DNA from: Phycisphaerales bacterium UBA2421
GTDB lineage: Bacteria > Planctomycetota > Phycisphaerae > Tepidisphaerales > Tepidisphaeraceae
Direction: 5' to 3'
NCBI GenBank assembly: GCA_002343075.1
Contig: DDRH01000034.1
Coordinates: 17,153 to 81,152, forward strand
Length of the DNA stretch: 64,000 nucleotides
Positions 46,982 to 56,420 of this stretch are shown here, in pieces; the stretch's first letter is position 1; each line of letters opens with the position of its first letter. Below the pieces are notes generated by a model. That model was given only the letters and a program-made list of their open reading frames with translations. It was not told the origin of the DNA and did not search any database. Position numbers and translations under genes: made by a program.

Positions 46982-48283
46982 TCAAGCAACTGCTTTCTCT
47001 GACGGGAGTTGCGTTCCGTCCTCAAACTCCTTCCTCCTCGGAAAACACCGGTTTGGGGTCGAGTTGGTCAGTTTTTGGTCAGTCGTAACCACGTCACTCA
47101 ACCCTTTGACGATCCTCTGTTGAGCGCGCCGCGCCACGTTCAGGTCGTCATCCTGCACCGACAGACAAAACGTCTGCGTGGTATTGATGTCGGCGTGGCC
47201 GGCGAGTTTCTGCGTCACGTGGATCGGCAATCCCTGGCGCGCCCAGTTGGTGATGCACGAGCGACGCAGGTCGTGGAGCGTGAACTTCCCGACCCCGGCG
47301 CGCTTGCAGACCGTCTTGAACTTGCGCAGCGAATTGTTGATCACGTGACGATGATCCTTCCACAGATTTCGATCCACCTGATCCCGGTAGTAAGCCCACC
47401 GACCGGCGTCCATGAACACGTAGGGACAACCGGGCGGCGCCACCGCCTTCACCTGCCGGATCAGTTCCGTCGCTTGCTTCGGTAACGGAAGCTCGCGGCG
47501 TTCGTGGTCCTTTGGCGTCCATGCCTGTACGTAGCCGGCGCGATCGTGCCGGGCCACGTGAACGACCGCTCGATCAAAATCGATGTCGTCCCAGGTGAGG
47601 TTCGGGGCTTCCTGCCGGCGAAGCCCCGTGGTGTAAATCAGCACCAGTTCCGCCCGCGCCAGCAGGCTGCCGGCGTTGGCGTAGACCTGCTCGAACTGCT
47701 CCGGCGACATGTACGCCGGGCGCTTCTCTGCGGTCCGCAACAGGGTCACACCTACACACGGGTTCTTCCCGGCGCGGAGGTGGCCCCGTCGGATCGCCAG
47801 GTTGAACAGCGTCTTGAGCTGCTTCACTTCCTTGTTGACGGTCCACGCCGACAGCCCGGCTTCCGTTCGCCGCGCCCGGAAGCTTTCGATGGTGCGCGGG
47901 GCGATTGACCGCAGGTCTCGCTCACAGCCGATCTGGGCGGCGAGCTGCTTCATCACCCCGGCGTGCATGAGCAGTGTGCCTCGTGACACGGAACCCTTCG
48001 AGAGCTGACGGTGCTCGGTGAAAAACTCCCGCAGCGAACAGCGGCGCGGCGGATCGCCGTTGCCCTGCCGAACCTCACTCTGCTTGGTCTCTGCGAACTT
48101 CTCGGCCTCCTTTCTGTTTTCGAAGCTCTTGGAATACCGGTTCCCGTCTTCACCGAACCAGCGCACCACCCAACTGGAGAGCCGCTTGCGCGGCCATTCC
48201 GATTCAGGCAGCGGCTGGCCGGTGTCGTCGAGCGTAACCGGTCCGCGGTAGCTGCGATAAATGCCTACTTTCGTCGTCGCCAT
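46982..48283 (-). CDS. Tyrosine integrase with catalytic Tyr replaced by Cys
   Basis: A 433-residue phage-type integrase with an N-terminal arm-binding part, a SAM-like core-binding domain and the catalytic domain. Catalytic residues are visible: Arg in TTGLRRQEAPNL, Lys in WTPKDHERRELPL, HxxR in LHDLRRSCITN, and His in LAGHADINTTQTF. The nucleophilic Tyr expected next (as in T-T-Q-x-F-Y-L) is Cys373, codon TGT at 47165-47167, one transition from TAT. The enzyme should not form the 3'-phosphotyrosine link, so the element may be locked in place. ATG 48283 fits the family N-terminus; upstream codons to 48400 are open but unconvincing. The stop is two bases from tRNA-Arg. Confidence 0.9.
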   Translation of the reverse strand: MATTKVGIYRSYRGPVTLDDTGQPLPESEWPRKRLSSWVVRWFGEDGNRYSKSFENRKEAEKFAETKQSEVRQGNGDPPRRCSLREFFTEHRQLSKGSVSRGTLLMHAGVMKQLAAQIGCERDLRSIAPRTIESFRARRTEAGLSAWTVNKEVKQLKTLFNLAIRRGHLRAGKNPCVGVTLLRTAEKRPAYMSPEQFEQVYANAGSLLARAELVLIYTTGLRRQEAPNLTWDDIDFDRAVVHVARHDRAGYVQAWTPKDHERRELPLPKQATELIRQVKAVAPPGCPYVFMDAGRWAYYRDQVDRNLWKDHRHVINNSLRKFKTVCKRAGVGKFTLHDLRRSCITNWARQGLPIHVTQKLAGHADINTTQTFCLSVQDDDLNVARRAQQRIVKGLSDVVTTDQKLTNSTPNRCFPRRKEFEDGTQLPSEKAVA

Positions 48284-48400
48284 GGTGATCTTCTTCTTTC
48301 CTGCCCCGTGCCGGGGCCGAAGCTCACCCTGTGACGACTGACCGATTCGATCGGATTGTACGTCGTCGGCGAGCCGGAAGGAGGAGCTATGCCGGATCAA

Positions 48401-48646
48401 TCATTCGGGCACGCAGCGGCGTGCTTCGACTGCCAGCCGCACGATGCAATCCACGCATACCCGGAAAATCTGGGTGTGCGTGTCTTCCGGGTGCGTCGGC
48501 CACTCAATGCGGAGTTGTGCGACCAGTGGGTTGTACCTGTCACAAGCCTGGCAGCGACGCTCGTCGTCCTCTCCGTCCTCCATCATCGCGAACGACTCGT
48601 ACTTGGTGAGTTCAGACGGAACACCGCGCTCAATTCTGATTTTCAT
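48401..48646 (-). CDS. Small zinc-ribbon-like protein
   Basis: An 81-residue acidic protein with two Cys pairs, CQAC (about residues 33-36) and CVDC (about 64-67), which could hold one zinc ion. I do not recognise a family. A strong ribosome site (AAAGGAG) lies 7 nt before the ATG, supporting translation. It lies just upstream of the integrase gene and downstream of the HTH gene on the same strand, in the position of small accessory genes in integrative elements. Confidence 0.65.
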   Translation of the reverse strand: MKIRIERGVPSELTKYESFAMMEDGEDDERRCQACDRYNPLVAQLRIEWPTHPEDTHTQIFRVCVDCIVRLAVEARRCVPE

Positions 48647-48734
48647 GACTTTCTCCTTTCGATGAAGTCAATACGGAACCATCGCCCGCAGGGAACACCC
48701 CGACGGGACTGATACTCTGCTGTTAAAGAAGCGA

Positions 48735-49019
48735 TCAGGTTTCGGTCTTAACGGCCAGAAACCGGTCCAGTTCCGACTTGCGGTACCAGACGTGCTTTGC
48801 GTACTTCGTCGCCTTCAGGTCACCCCGGTCGCGCCAGTACCGCAGCGTTCGCATTGCCGAACGAGGGCTGTGGTTTTCCAGCTCATCCAGCCGGAGATAC
48901 TGGGCAGCTTCGATCGGACGCATCAGCTCGGGGAACTGACCGGGTCGTGCGGGCCACGTATCTGGTAGTTGATTGCATTTACTATTGTCACTTGATAGCA
49001 CCGCTTGCTCGCCGTTCAT
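48735..49019 (-). CDS. Helix-turn-helix excisionase-like DNA-binding protein
   Basis: A 94-residue protein with a MerR/excisionase-like winged helix: MRPIEAAQYLRLDELE, RTLRYWRDRGDLKATKYAKH and WYRKSELDRFLA. Such proteins act as excisionases (recombination directionality factors) or as regulators of integrase genes. ATG 49019 is chosen because GAGGTGATTT precedes it; an upstream start at 49082 would add 21 residues. It sits two genes from the integrase, a normal place for Xis. Confidence 0.75.
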   Translation of the reverse strand: MNGEQAVLSSDNSKCNQLPDTWPARPGQFPELMRPIEAAQYLRLDELENHSPRSAMRTLRYWRDRGDLKATKYAKHVWYRKSELDRFLAVKTET

Positions 49020-49320
49020 CAAATCACCTCTATGACGAGCCAACATAGCGTTTTGCTCAGCACCTTCATTTTGCGCAATCAAGAAAATTCGAAGAACGAA
49101 AGAAAGTTTGCTAGCACACTTTGGCGCACCAGATTCATTTGTATTTTCTGGGCGTTGGAAGGAATCGAACCCAGATTTTCAGCGGGATTTACGCCTCAGC
49201 CGCGCCGATGGTGCGGTTGACCGTGCCTGAAAAGTGTTCGCTGCGTTCTGGCGAGGGAGCCGTGGCGGGCGGATGCGCCGGTATCTGACCGTGCCTGAAA
49301 AGAGAAATGCGCCAGCCGTA
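49020..49320. repeat. Intergenic region with a 17-bp direct repeat
   Basis: No gene is seen in these 300 bases. TGACCGTGCCTGAAAAG occurs at 49218-49234 and again at 49286-49302, 68 bases apart start to start. A segment near 49150-49185 resembles a tRNA T-arm on the minus strand (GGTTCGATTCC) but does not fold into a tRNA end. The repeats lie just downstream of the methyltransferase stop and could be protein-binding sites or recombination relics. Confidence 0.6.
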
Positions 49321-50604
49321 TCAGCCGGCGGCGCGGCCCTTATCTACATATAGATGACGGGCGATGCGCGCCGCACCATGCTCATAGTTGATGCGGTTGG
49401 ACTCGGCGTACACCCACTGCCGGTTCATCTCGATCGCGGCAACGCTCATCGAGCCGGTGCAGGCACAGGCGTCAAAGACCAGTTCCCGCTCGTGGCTGTG
49501 CTTGCCGACCAGGAACTTGCAGAGCTCAACTGGTTTTTCGAAAGCGTGTTCCTGCTCCCCGGCCAGCGTTGGTGTGCTAACCGGCGCGAACCGAAGGATG
49601 TCGCCGCGTGGGCTGGCATCGTGATTGAGCAGCCGGTCCCCGGGACGCTTGAGCACCCAGATCCATTCAGTTTGCGTCGAATACGCGCTCCCGAAATCAC
49701 CGGCCTGGGCGCGCCCCTTGTCCCAGATCACCACCCGCTCAAGCGCCCATCGGTATCGATCGATCGCCGCAGCGATCTGTCCGGGCAGCGGCCCCGATGG
49801 CTGCCAGAGCAGCACCGCGCCGCCGGGCTGCAGCTTGGGCTGCCAATCCCGCAGCAGATCAGTGACGAGCGCGATCGCATCAACGGCGGCGGAGTTGTCG
49901 CACGTCTTCCGGCGCGCGCTCGCCCCGGTGTATCGCCCTTCATGCCGCTTCGGATAGACATAAGGTGGATCAATGTGCAGAACCTTGATCGACTTTTCCG
50001 GGAAGATATTCAGCAGCGTCTGAAATCTGGCGTGATACGCATGGTTGAACGGCCCAGCCGGCGCGACGATATCAGCGAGCCTTGCCGCTCGCTCGTTCTC
50101 CTGCTGCCGGGACAAGGCGGAAAAGTGCGCAGTCACATCTCGATGCTGCGAAAATCCCAGCCGGCGGATTTCAGCGAGCACTTCCAGCGGCTTGAGCTGC
50201 AGCCCCTTGAACTTCCGCACCATCCGCATCGCCAGGAAGTAGCAGTTGTAGGGAACATCCTTCCGCCGAACTCGGGGCGGGAACATCCGGCAGGTGCGAT
50301 ACATCTGCGAAAGATCGTTCGGCCGCTGCCTTGTCTGCCGCGCAATATCAATGGCCCGAAGTTGATGCCGATCGATCAACTCGATCAGCACATCTCCCTG
50401 GCGGAGTTTGCAGGCGCGTTCTTCCTCAAGCAGGTTTCGAAGCCGTTCAATGCTCTTCTTAACCCCGGCGGCAGCAAGCCGCCGTTCTGATCGTCGCGCC
50501 AGGACCATTGCTCCGCGGCCGAGCAGGCTCATGGATTCCGGAGTCGTCGCCCAGCCTCGCGGCTTTCGGGATCGGGTCATCCTGAGAAGGATATCTTCCC
50601 GCAC
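49321..50604 (-). CDS. DNA methyltransferase (N4/N6 amino type), orphan
   Basis: A 427-residue protein. The N-terminal part (about residues 40-190) is helical with a region like a DNA-binding adaptor. The methylase domain has the catalytic motif IV IDPPYVYPKRHEGRY and, later, EKPVELCKFLVGKH and a motif I variant FDACACTGSMSVAAIEMNRQ, where the AdoMet glycine motif (usually FxGxGxT) is changed to CACTGS. The order IV before I fits beta-class amino methyltransferases. No cognate restriction gene is adjacent, although the broken helicase gene upstream might once have been its partner. The start is uncertain: GTG 50604 or ATG 50580. Confidence 0.82.
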   Translation of the reverse strand: MREDILLRMTRSRKPRGWATTPESMSLLGRGAMVLARRSERRLAAAGVKKSIERLRNLLEEERACKLRQGDVLIELIDRHQLRAIDIARQTRQRPNDLSQMYRTCRMFPPRVRRKDVPYNCYFLAMRMVRKFKGLQLKPLEVLAEIRRLGFSQHRDVTAHFSALSRQQENERAARLADIVAPAGPFNHAYHARFQTLLNIFPEKSIKVLHIDPPYVYPKRHEGRYTGASARRKTCDNSAAVDAIALVTDLLRDWQPKLQPGGAVLLWQPSGPLPGQIAAAIDRYRWALERVVIWDKGRAQAGDFGSAYSTQTEWIWVLKRPGDRLLNHDASPRGDILRFAPVSTPTLAGEQEHAFEKPVELCKFLVGKHSHERELVFDACACTGSMSVAAIEMNRQWVYAESNRINYEHGAARIARHLYVDKGRAAG

Positions 50605-50748
50605 TTGTCCGCACCAGCCATCAATTGCTGGTGAGGTCCAATCCAGGACGTCAGCTTGACTGCTTTCATGTTCTCACGCCGACAATGCGGTTCTGGGCAT
50701 GATGAAGGAAATCAGGCTGATTACAGAGGCGGCACGGCGGATCGATGT

Positions 50749-53700
50749 TTAGCCAACCGCCAACCGAGCCATCCGGCGATACAGCTTCGCTGGCAACGGA
50801 CGGCGAAGGCGCCACATAATGCTGATTGGGCGGCTGCCTTCGTGGCTAACATAGTCCGCTGGCCCAAGGAAGAAGAAAGGGCTGGAAAGCCCCGCGTTCG
50901 ACTTTCGGTACTCGCGGCAAAACAGCAGGATCGTATGACCGTCCTGCCGATGCGTGATGTATCGTTGACCGGTACGCGACTCCACCGAAGTTGTGCTTTG
51001 AGATTGCCAGTGCATGAGCGAGTCGCTGATCGCATAGTCCTCGTACATTGTGGTCGGCGAATAATCTCGTTCGGTCTTATGCAACGTGAACAAGAATGCG
51101 TCGGTCTTGAGCGCGGGCAGATAGATGACACCTTCTCGCATCTCAGGCTGTCGATCAAATGTCCAATGGCCAAGGCCGGCGAGGATCTCAATGCGCGTGT
51201 ATGCACCGTGCAGTTCAAGGGGACAATCGAACGGCAAGTCAAGCGACCGGGGCTCAAACTCTATGTCCTGGAGGCGTAGCGCCAAGACCTCCTGCAACTC
51301 TGCCGCAAGAACGGGGTTCGCCCGAATCCGCTCGATAGAGGCGTCCAAAGAATCCATCGCCTTGCCCTTACCCCAAAGGGAGAAGTGGGACATCAGGAGA
51401 AGACGCCGTTCGTTTTCGGTGGCTGCCTGCGCGGTCGGACCAGTGCCGCCTAGCGCCAGTGCGAGTTGCCGGATCTGCGCGGCGCTGTTGATGTGCTGAA
51501 TGCGGCGCAGACCTTTGGTCAGCTCATTTTCGTCTGGATTCTGCCAACCCGGTCGAACTCCGGCTTCCGTGCACAGGCGCGCCCAACACATGTCCCTGCG
51601 ATAAATGTCATTAAGTTCCAACCGATGGTGTTCGAGAAACTCCGCCAGGATTGGCGGCCTGCCAAGCATCGCCGCCAACTCCTTCACCTCCTCCACCAAT
51701 ACATTGCGGCTTTGACGTATTGCGCGACCAATATTGTCGAGCACATATTGCTTCGCTAACCGTTCGAGCTGCACGGAGCAACCAGACGGAAGGTGGGCGA
51801 ACCCGCCTTCGAGTTCGTCGGCGACATTCCGCGTCGGATCGTCGAGCAGAGCGCGAAATCGCACGTCGAAACGGTAGCTCTTGTGAGCCTGCCCGATGAA
51901 GTCGAGAACTGTCAGGCAGTCCTTACCGTCGCAGAGACGCAAGCCGCGGCCGAGTTGCTGAAGGTAAACTGTCAGGCTCTCGGTCGGGCGAAGCAGCAGA
52001 ATCGTGTCAACCTCGGGTATGTCCACGCCTTCGTTGTAAAGATCGACCACGAAGATGAAGTTGATCTCTCGCTGAACGAGCCGATTCTGGACCGAGCGAC
52101 GATCCTGATCGGATGACTGCGACGACAATGCTTCGGCCGGGACGCCAGCGTCGCGAAATCGCTGCGCCATGAATTCTGCGTGTGCGACGCTAACGCAAAA
52201 GCCCAAGCCACGAGACTTGCGAATGCTGAGGACCTTCTCGCTTGTCTTTTCAATCACGAGCTGGGCGCGCACGTCATTGCCGGTGAAGAGCTGATCAAGT
52301 TCGTCAATTCGGTAGCCGCCGCGCGACCATTTCAATCCGCTCAAGTCTTCAGAGTCACTGATCCCGAAGTACTGAAAGGGCGCAAGTAGCTTTCGGCCGA
52401 TCGCGTCGGCAAGCCGGATTTCAGCGGTGATGTGTCCGCCGAAGAAGGACCTTACGTCGAGTCCATCTGCGCGTTCGGGCGTGGCCGTTAGCCCGAGAAG
52501 CACCTTCGGTCTGACATGATCGAGAAGGCGGCGATAGCTTTCCGCCGCGGCGTGATGAAACTCATCCACAACAATATATTCGTACTGCTCGGCTGGGCGG
52601 TTCCAAAGCTCGCGGCTGTTGTAGCTCTGAATCGAGACGAATAGGTGCGTCTGTTGAGCCGGCTCGATGCCGCCGACCAGGAGATCGCCAAAATTCTGGT
52701 CGCGCAAGACTGCGCGGAATCTTGCAACGCTTTGTCGCAGAATCTCTTCGCGGTGTGTAACGAACAACAGGCTGGGGCGGTGGTTGTCCGCAAGATGTGC
52801 CGCGGCCCATCGTTTGTAGTCGAATGCCGCGACCATGTTTTTTCTGTGCCCGTAGCCGCAACGATCAAATGTCGATCTCGGGCTTGCAGGTCGCGTTCCG
52901 CTTCAATCTTGTCGAGGATCTCCTGCTGGAACGCGTAGGGTCGGAGGTCAAAGTATGTGATTGGTTCATCGCCGGAGCCGCCGCGCTCCCTTTGCAGCGC
53001 GGCATCGAGACGCTCACGGTCGCCGGCCTCGTAGTGCTCGAATTCGGCGTCGTTCCAATATGTCTCGAACGTCGCCGTCGCCTTTTTCCAAAGGTACGAC
53101 TGTTCGTACTGGCTGACTTTGACCGTCCATTCGAGGCCGTCGGTCAACGCTGCTTGCGAGAGGTTCGCTGAGCCAATGTACGCCGATCCGAACCCTGAGT
53201 TCCGGCGCATGATGTACGCCTTGGCGTGGAGCCGGGTGCGATGTGTGTCGTAGGAAACGCGCACCGTGGTGTTCGGCAGAGCGCGAAGAAACTCAACGGC
53301 CTTCAGATCGGTGGCACCCAAAAAACTTGTTGTGATCACCCGAAGCATCGACCCGGGACGAGCCGTGAACTGCCGTAAGTCGTCTTCAAGAACGCGGATT
53401 CCGCCCCACTTGATGAATGAGCAGAGGATGTCAACCTGGTCGGCGGTCTCAAGTTCCTTTCTTAGTTGCGACACGAGGCTGGGGTCGAGGCGCGTTCCTG
53501 TCAGCAGAGTGCCGGTCGCCAGGGGCGAATCCGGGCGACCGGGGTTGGGCTGACCGTCGGGCCAAACCAGGCGGAGTTGCCGGGCCGGCGCGTCGGCAGT
53601 ATCGACGTCCCCATCACTTGTTTGAGTCAGCGTTTGCAGATACTCAACCAGGGAATTGTAAACACGGAGCTGGCGATTGGGGTCAGCTGCGGAGTGCGCT

Positions 53701-53867
53701 TCGTGAAGAGCGCATTTTAGTGTCCGAGCGAATGAATCAGATAGGACGCCGGCACGTTCGGCTATGTCAATCTCGGCAACTGATGCGGCGAGCCCGAGCG
53801 TGGGTAGGCGATCGATGAGTTGCTCAAGCCTTCGTGAAACGAGTAGTTCGTACACGCCCTTCTGCAT
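50749..53867 (-). pseudogene. PLD nuclease-DEAD/DEAH helicase-DUF3427 protein, frameshifted in Walker A
   Basis: Two frames together encode one protein of about 1035 residues. The first (53867 to about 52840) holds a phospholipase D-type nuclease domain with LHAKAYIMRRNSGFGSAYIG and SANLSQAAL, and runs into a helicase start, LIVAATGTEKT. The second (about 52836 to 50749) continues with MVAAFDYKRWAAAHL, VDEFHHAAAESYR (DEAH-like), LGLTATPERADG, NEGVDIPEVDTILLL, QQLGRGLR and a C-terminal DUF3427 domain (YEDYAISDSLMHWQSQSTTS, HEGSRPISIMWRL). The break is in a run of six T (52838-52843) exactly at the P-loop, which also reads GTEK instead of GTGK. No other stop or shift is seen. Intact relatives occur in defence islands. 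This is a recent pseudogene, a sequencing error or, less likely, programmed slippage. Confidence 0.85.
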
Positions 53868-53888
53868 GCTCGAAGTGTGATCGACGAG

Positions 53889-54134
53889 TTATGCCGCGCC
53901 AAGCGCTCTGAAAGGATGAAACTCGACCTGATGAATCTCGAACGGTTCGCAGCCCGCGCCGGCGACGCCGTTGAAGACGACCGCATCGTCGCTGAAGATT
54001 GGTTCGCCACGGCCTTCAAATCCGGCAAGGGGCACGTCAACATGCTTCAGAACGAGCCGAACATCTCTCACGGCGGCGGCGAACTGGTCCACCGGCAGTT
54101 CAGTCGGTCGAAGCCATGAATGTGTCAGTCCCAT
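53889..54134 (-). pseudogene. Truncated phage/plasmid-type protein (THxW N-terminal motif)
   Basis: An 81-residue frame resembling the N-terminus of a family seen in phages and plasmids that begins with a Tyr-Thr-His-Tyr-Trp-like motif: here GLTHSWLRPTELP, then DVPLAGFEGRGEPIFSDD and VVFNGVAGAGCEPFEI. From memory, full-length relatives are roughly twice as long; this one ends abruptly at LGAA, 21 nt before the helicase gene start. GAGG lies 7 nt before the ATG. It is probably a relic cut when the helicase gene was acquired. Family recognition is moderate. Confidence 0.5.
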
Positions 54135-54154
54135 CTCGCAACCTCATTACTCGC

Positions 54155-54352
54155 TCAACGCAGCAGAACGGATTCCAGTGGTGGCTCTGTCTGCAACGCT
54201 TCGTCGTCGGCGTAGACGCAGACCGACTTGCCATTGATGGCGACGACTCGTCCATCCGTTCGACGAAAAATCACCAGATACATGCCGCCGCCGCTGTTCC
54301 AGACATCACCACGATAGGCTGCGGCAACAGCTTCGGCCTGCGTTTCGTTCAT
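54155..54352 (-). CDS. Small protein, unknown function
   Basis: A 65-residue protein starting MNETQAEAVAAAYRGDVW, with a short beta-rich centre (GGMYLVIFRRTDGRVVAING) and a C-terminal acidic tail. No family is recognised. GGAG lies 7 nt before the ATG, so translation is likely. It sits 20 nt upstream of the truncated THxW gene on the same strand, in the phage-like part of the island. Confidence 0.55.
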   Translation of the reverse strand: MNETQAEAVAAAYRGDVWNSGGGMYLVIFRRTDGRVVAINGKSVCVYADDEALQTEPPLESVLLR

Positions 54353-54421
54353 CTCGATTCTCCAGCAAGTTCGAGGACTCTAACGGCAACTCCGTGATTC
54401 ACGAATTGCGGACGAAGAGTC

Positions 54422-54446
54422 CCGCCGCACGCCGAGCGTGCGGCGG
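54422..54446 (-). terminator. Strong hairpin downstream of the serine recombinase gene
   Basis: CCGCCGCACG and CGTGCGGCGG form a perfect 10-bp stem around a five-base loop, in the 105-nt gap between the recombinase stop and the next minus-strand gene. On the minus strand a T-run precedes the hairpin rather than following it, while on the plus strand an A-run follows. It is a likely rho-assisted terminator or transcript-stabilising stem. Confidence 0.6.
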
Positions 54447-54458
54447 CGAAAAAATGTT

Positions 54459-56420
54459 CTACGCTGCCTTCCTGCGGCGGCAGCAGTCGAAACGGTTGGG
54501 GTTTCGAAGCCCACGGCAGTCAATTTCTGCGATTTTCAGCGTGAAAACCCATTGTGCCTCGTTGATACCCCGCCATAACTGGGTTGCCTCGAGGCACAAC
54601 TCCTTCCCCGCGCCGGTGGTGCGATTCTCAGCCCACGGCGGCAATCGAAGATCCAGTTCGACAGCACGTGTGTGAAGGTCGATTTCCAGTCGCTCGATCA
54701 CCGATTCCAGCACCATTCGAAGCGTCTTGGTCGGCAGTGAGCCAATGTTCTCACCCAGCCCGTGGAGCCAGTTGGCGATGGCATCAGCCTGTTCATCAAG
54801 GTTGACCGGCGCGGTCTTTTTGGTGGCGGCGCGGGCGGCTTCAATTCGCGCCGTGAGCACCATCAGCTTTTGTTCGATGTCCGCCATCTTCTCGGCGGCG
54901 GTGGATTTACCCACTGTGCCGAGGTGGTCGATCAGCCACTCAAGCTTGGCCTTCAACGCCTGTCGTTCCTGTTCCAGTTTCGGAAGTTGATCCTGCTCGG
55001 TGGTCTTCCCGATGGCTCGCGCCCGAAGCTGCTGAAGTATCTCATCCCTGAGCGAGGGCATATCCAGCAACACCGACTTCACCTGAGCCAGCACGGCCTG
55101 CTCCAGCGGAGTTGCGGGGACGAGTTTTGAAGTGATTCCCGCCGAGGGCGAGACCACCGAGCGAGTGACCGCGTAATAACGCAGCTTCTTTCCCTTCGGC
55201 CCCGTCGTTCGTCCCGAAAGCTTATGCCCTGTTCCCTTCTCTCTCAGAATTTGCGACAGAATAAACGGTGATTCGACATGCTTGTTGGTGCTGAACGGCG
55301 GCGTCATCTGCCTGCCCTTGCTCGACCAGTATTTCGCCTGAGCGGCAGCGGCGAGTTTGCGAACGTCAGCATCAAGAAAATCTTTCAACTGTTCATGCTC
55401 GAGGGTGATCCAGTCGGCTTCGGCGCGAACACGCTTCTTGGGCGTCTTCCGTGACACCAGTTCCTGCGGATCAACCGCCGACTGAACCGGCGCGTTGGGC
55501 GATCGCATATGATAGATGGACTGCGAAGTACGGTTCACTACCGACCTGCCCAGATAGATGCTGTTTCGCAGAATCTTCGCCACCATCGGCGTGGTCCAGC
55601 TTCCGCCACGTGGGGCGCGGATGCCGAGGCGATTGAGTTCTGACGTGATGCGGTGACGGCCCCAACCCTGACGGTGGTGCCAGTCGAAGATGCTGCGAAC
55701 CGTTTGCACGGACTCATCAGAGCCCGCGACGAACAGAATCCTTTCGTCGACCTGACGGCGATAGTGGCTGCTCTTTCCCTTCTCGGTTGACGGTGGAAAG
55801 ACCTGCAACTCCGTCTTCCCGTCCGTGGTGAGTTTGACCTGCGTGCCGTCGTGGAGGTTTCTTAAGATGAACAGCGGTTCATCTTTGCGGTTGACGATCA
55901 AGCGGTCGATACCGTAAGGCGGTGTTGAGCAATACGGCATGGTGCCCTTGAGCAATGCCGACATCTGCCCGCGCGCGATCCCGTGGCTGATGCTCTTGGC
56001 GTGCTGCTTGGCGGCGTAGAACCCGACGGACTTGATGATCGACGCATGGTCGCCCTGCGGAAGATTCTCCGCGGCGTAAACAATCTCGATACCGTGGGCG
56101 CGCAGGTCGTATTCAATCTTGGCTGCGTGTTCAGACCCGCTGCGAGTCAGCCGAGTCATGTCCTGCAGCAGAACGACATCAAAATCATCCCGCACCCGCT
56201 TGCGACGGATGAGCAATTCGATGTCATCTCTGGCGCCGGGAATTGAACCTGATACGCCGTCCAGAATGACATTATCTATATGTATCATCCCCGCCTTGGC
56301 GGCGAAGTCGTTGAGCAGTGCGATTTGGTCCGGAATGCTCGTGCCCGCCTGATGATCCGTCGAGCAGCGGACCCAGTTGATGAAGCGTTTACCCTGCAAT
56401 TTGTTCTGTTCCTGAATCAT
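54459..56420 (-). CDS. Large serine recombinase
   Basis: A 653-residue serine integrase. The resolvase-type catalytic domain has the nucleophile Ser20 in NWVRCSTDHQAGTS, DFDVVLLQDMTRLTRSGSEH with the conserved Arg pair, and a long E-helix. The recombinase domain follows (GWGRHRITSELNRLGIRAPR, SWTTPMVAKILRNSIYLGR), then a coiled-coil-like region (about residues 475-545, PKLEQERQALKAKLEWLIDH) and a C-terminal tail. The zinc-ribbon region (about 385-420) lacks clear Cys pairs. It can insert or excise the phage-like module on its own. Its start overlaps the upstream small gene by 32 nt. Confidence 0.92.
   Translation of the reverse strand: MIQEQNKLQGKRFINWVRCSTDHQAGTSIPDQIALLNDFAAKAGMIHIDNVILDGVSGSIPGARDDIELLIRRKRVRDDFDVVLLQDMTRLTRSGSEHAAKIEYDLRAHGIEIVYAAENLPQGDHASIIKSVGFYAAKQHAKSISHGIARGQMSALLKGTMPYCSTPPYGIDRLIVNRKDEPLFILRNLHDGTQVKLTTDGKTELQVFPPSTEKGKSSHYRRQVDERILFVAGSDESVQTVRSIFDWHHRQGWGRHRITSELNRLGIRAPRGGSWTTPMVAKILRNSIYLGRSVVNRTSQSIYHMRSPNAPVQSAVDPQELVSRKTPKKRVRAEADWITLEHEQLKDFLDADVRKLAAAAQAKYWSSKGRQMTPPFSTNKHVESPFILSQILREKGTGHKLSGRTTGPKGKKLRYYAVTRSVVSPSAGITSKLVPATPLEQAVLAQVKSVLLDMPSLRDEILQQLRARAIGKTTEQDQLPKLEQERQALKAKLEWLIDHLGTVGKSTAAEKMADIEQKLMVLTARIEAARAATKKTAPVNLDEQADAIANWLHGLGENIGSLPTKTLRMVLESVIERLEIDLHTRAVELDLRLPPWAENRTTGAGKELCLEATQLWRGINEAQWVFTLKIAEIDCRGLRNPNRFDCCRRRKAA

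Noticed and set aside
49145..49190. tRNA-like T-arm sequence (GGTTCGATTCC) on the minus strand
   Set aside because: The flanking bases do not form a T-stem, no acceptor or anticodon arm is found, and there is no copy of the tRNA-Arg end, so it is neither a tRNA nor a clear attachment site.
50612..50633. Hairpin CACCAGC...GCTGGTG between the helicase and methyltransferase genes as a terminator
   Set aside because: The stem is 7 bp with no following T-run, lies over 100 nt from the helicase stop and abuts the methyltransferase start region.
52836..52850. Programmed -1 frameshift at AAAAAAC in the helicase gene
   Set aside because: The heptamer is out of phase with the reading codons (GAA AAA ACA), and slippage would give GTEKNM, still not a working P-loop. 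Mutation or sequencing error fits better.
49321..53867. DISARM defence system (methylase, helicase and PLD proteins)
   Set aside because: The PLD and helicase are one polypeptide with DUF3427, and no drmB-like (DUF1998) gene or separate drmA/drmC is present.
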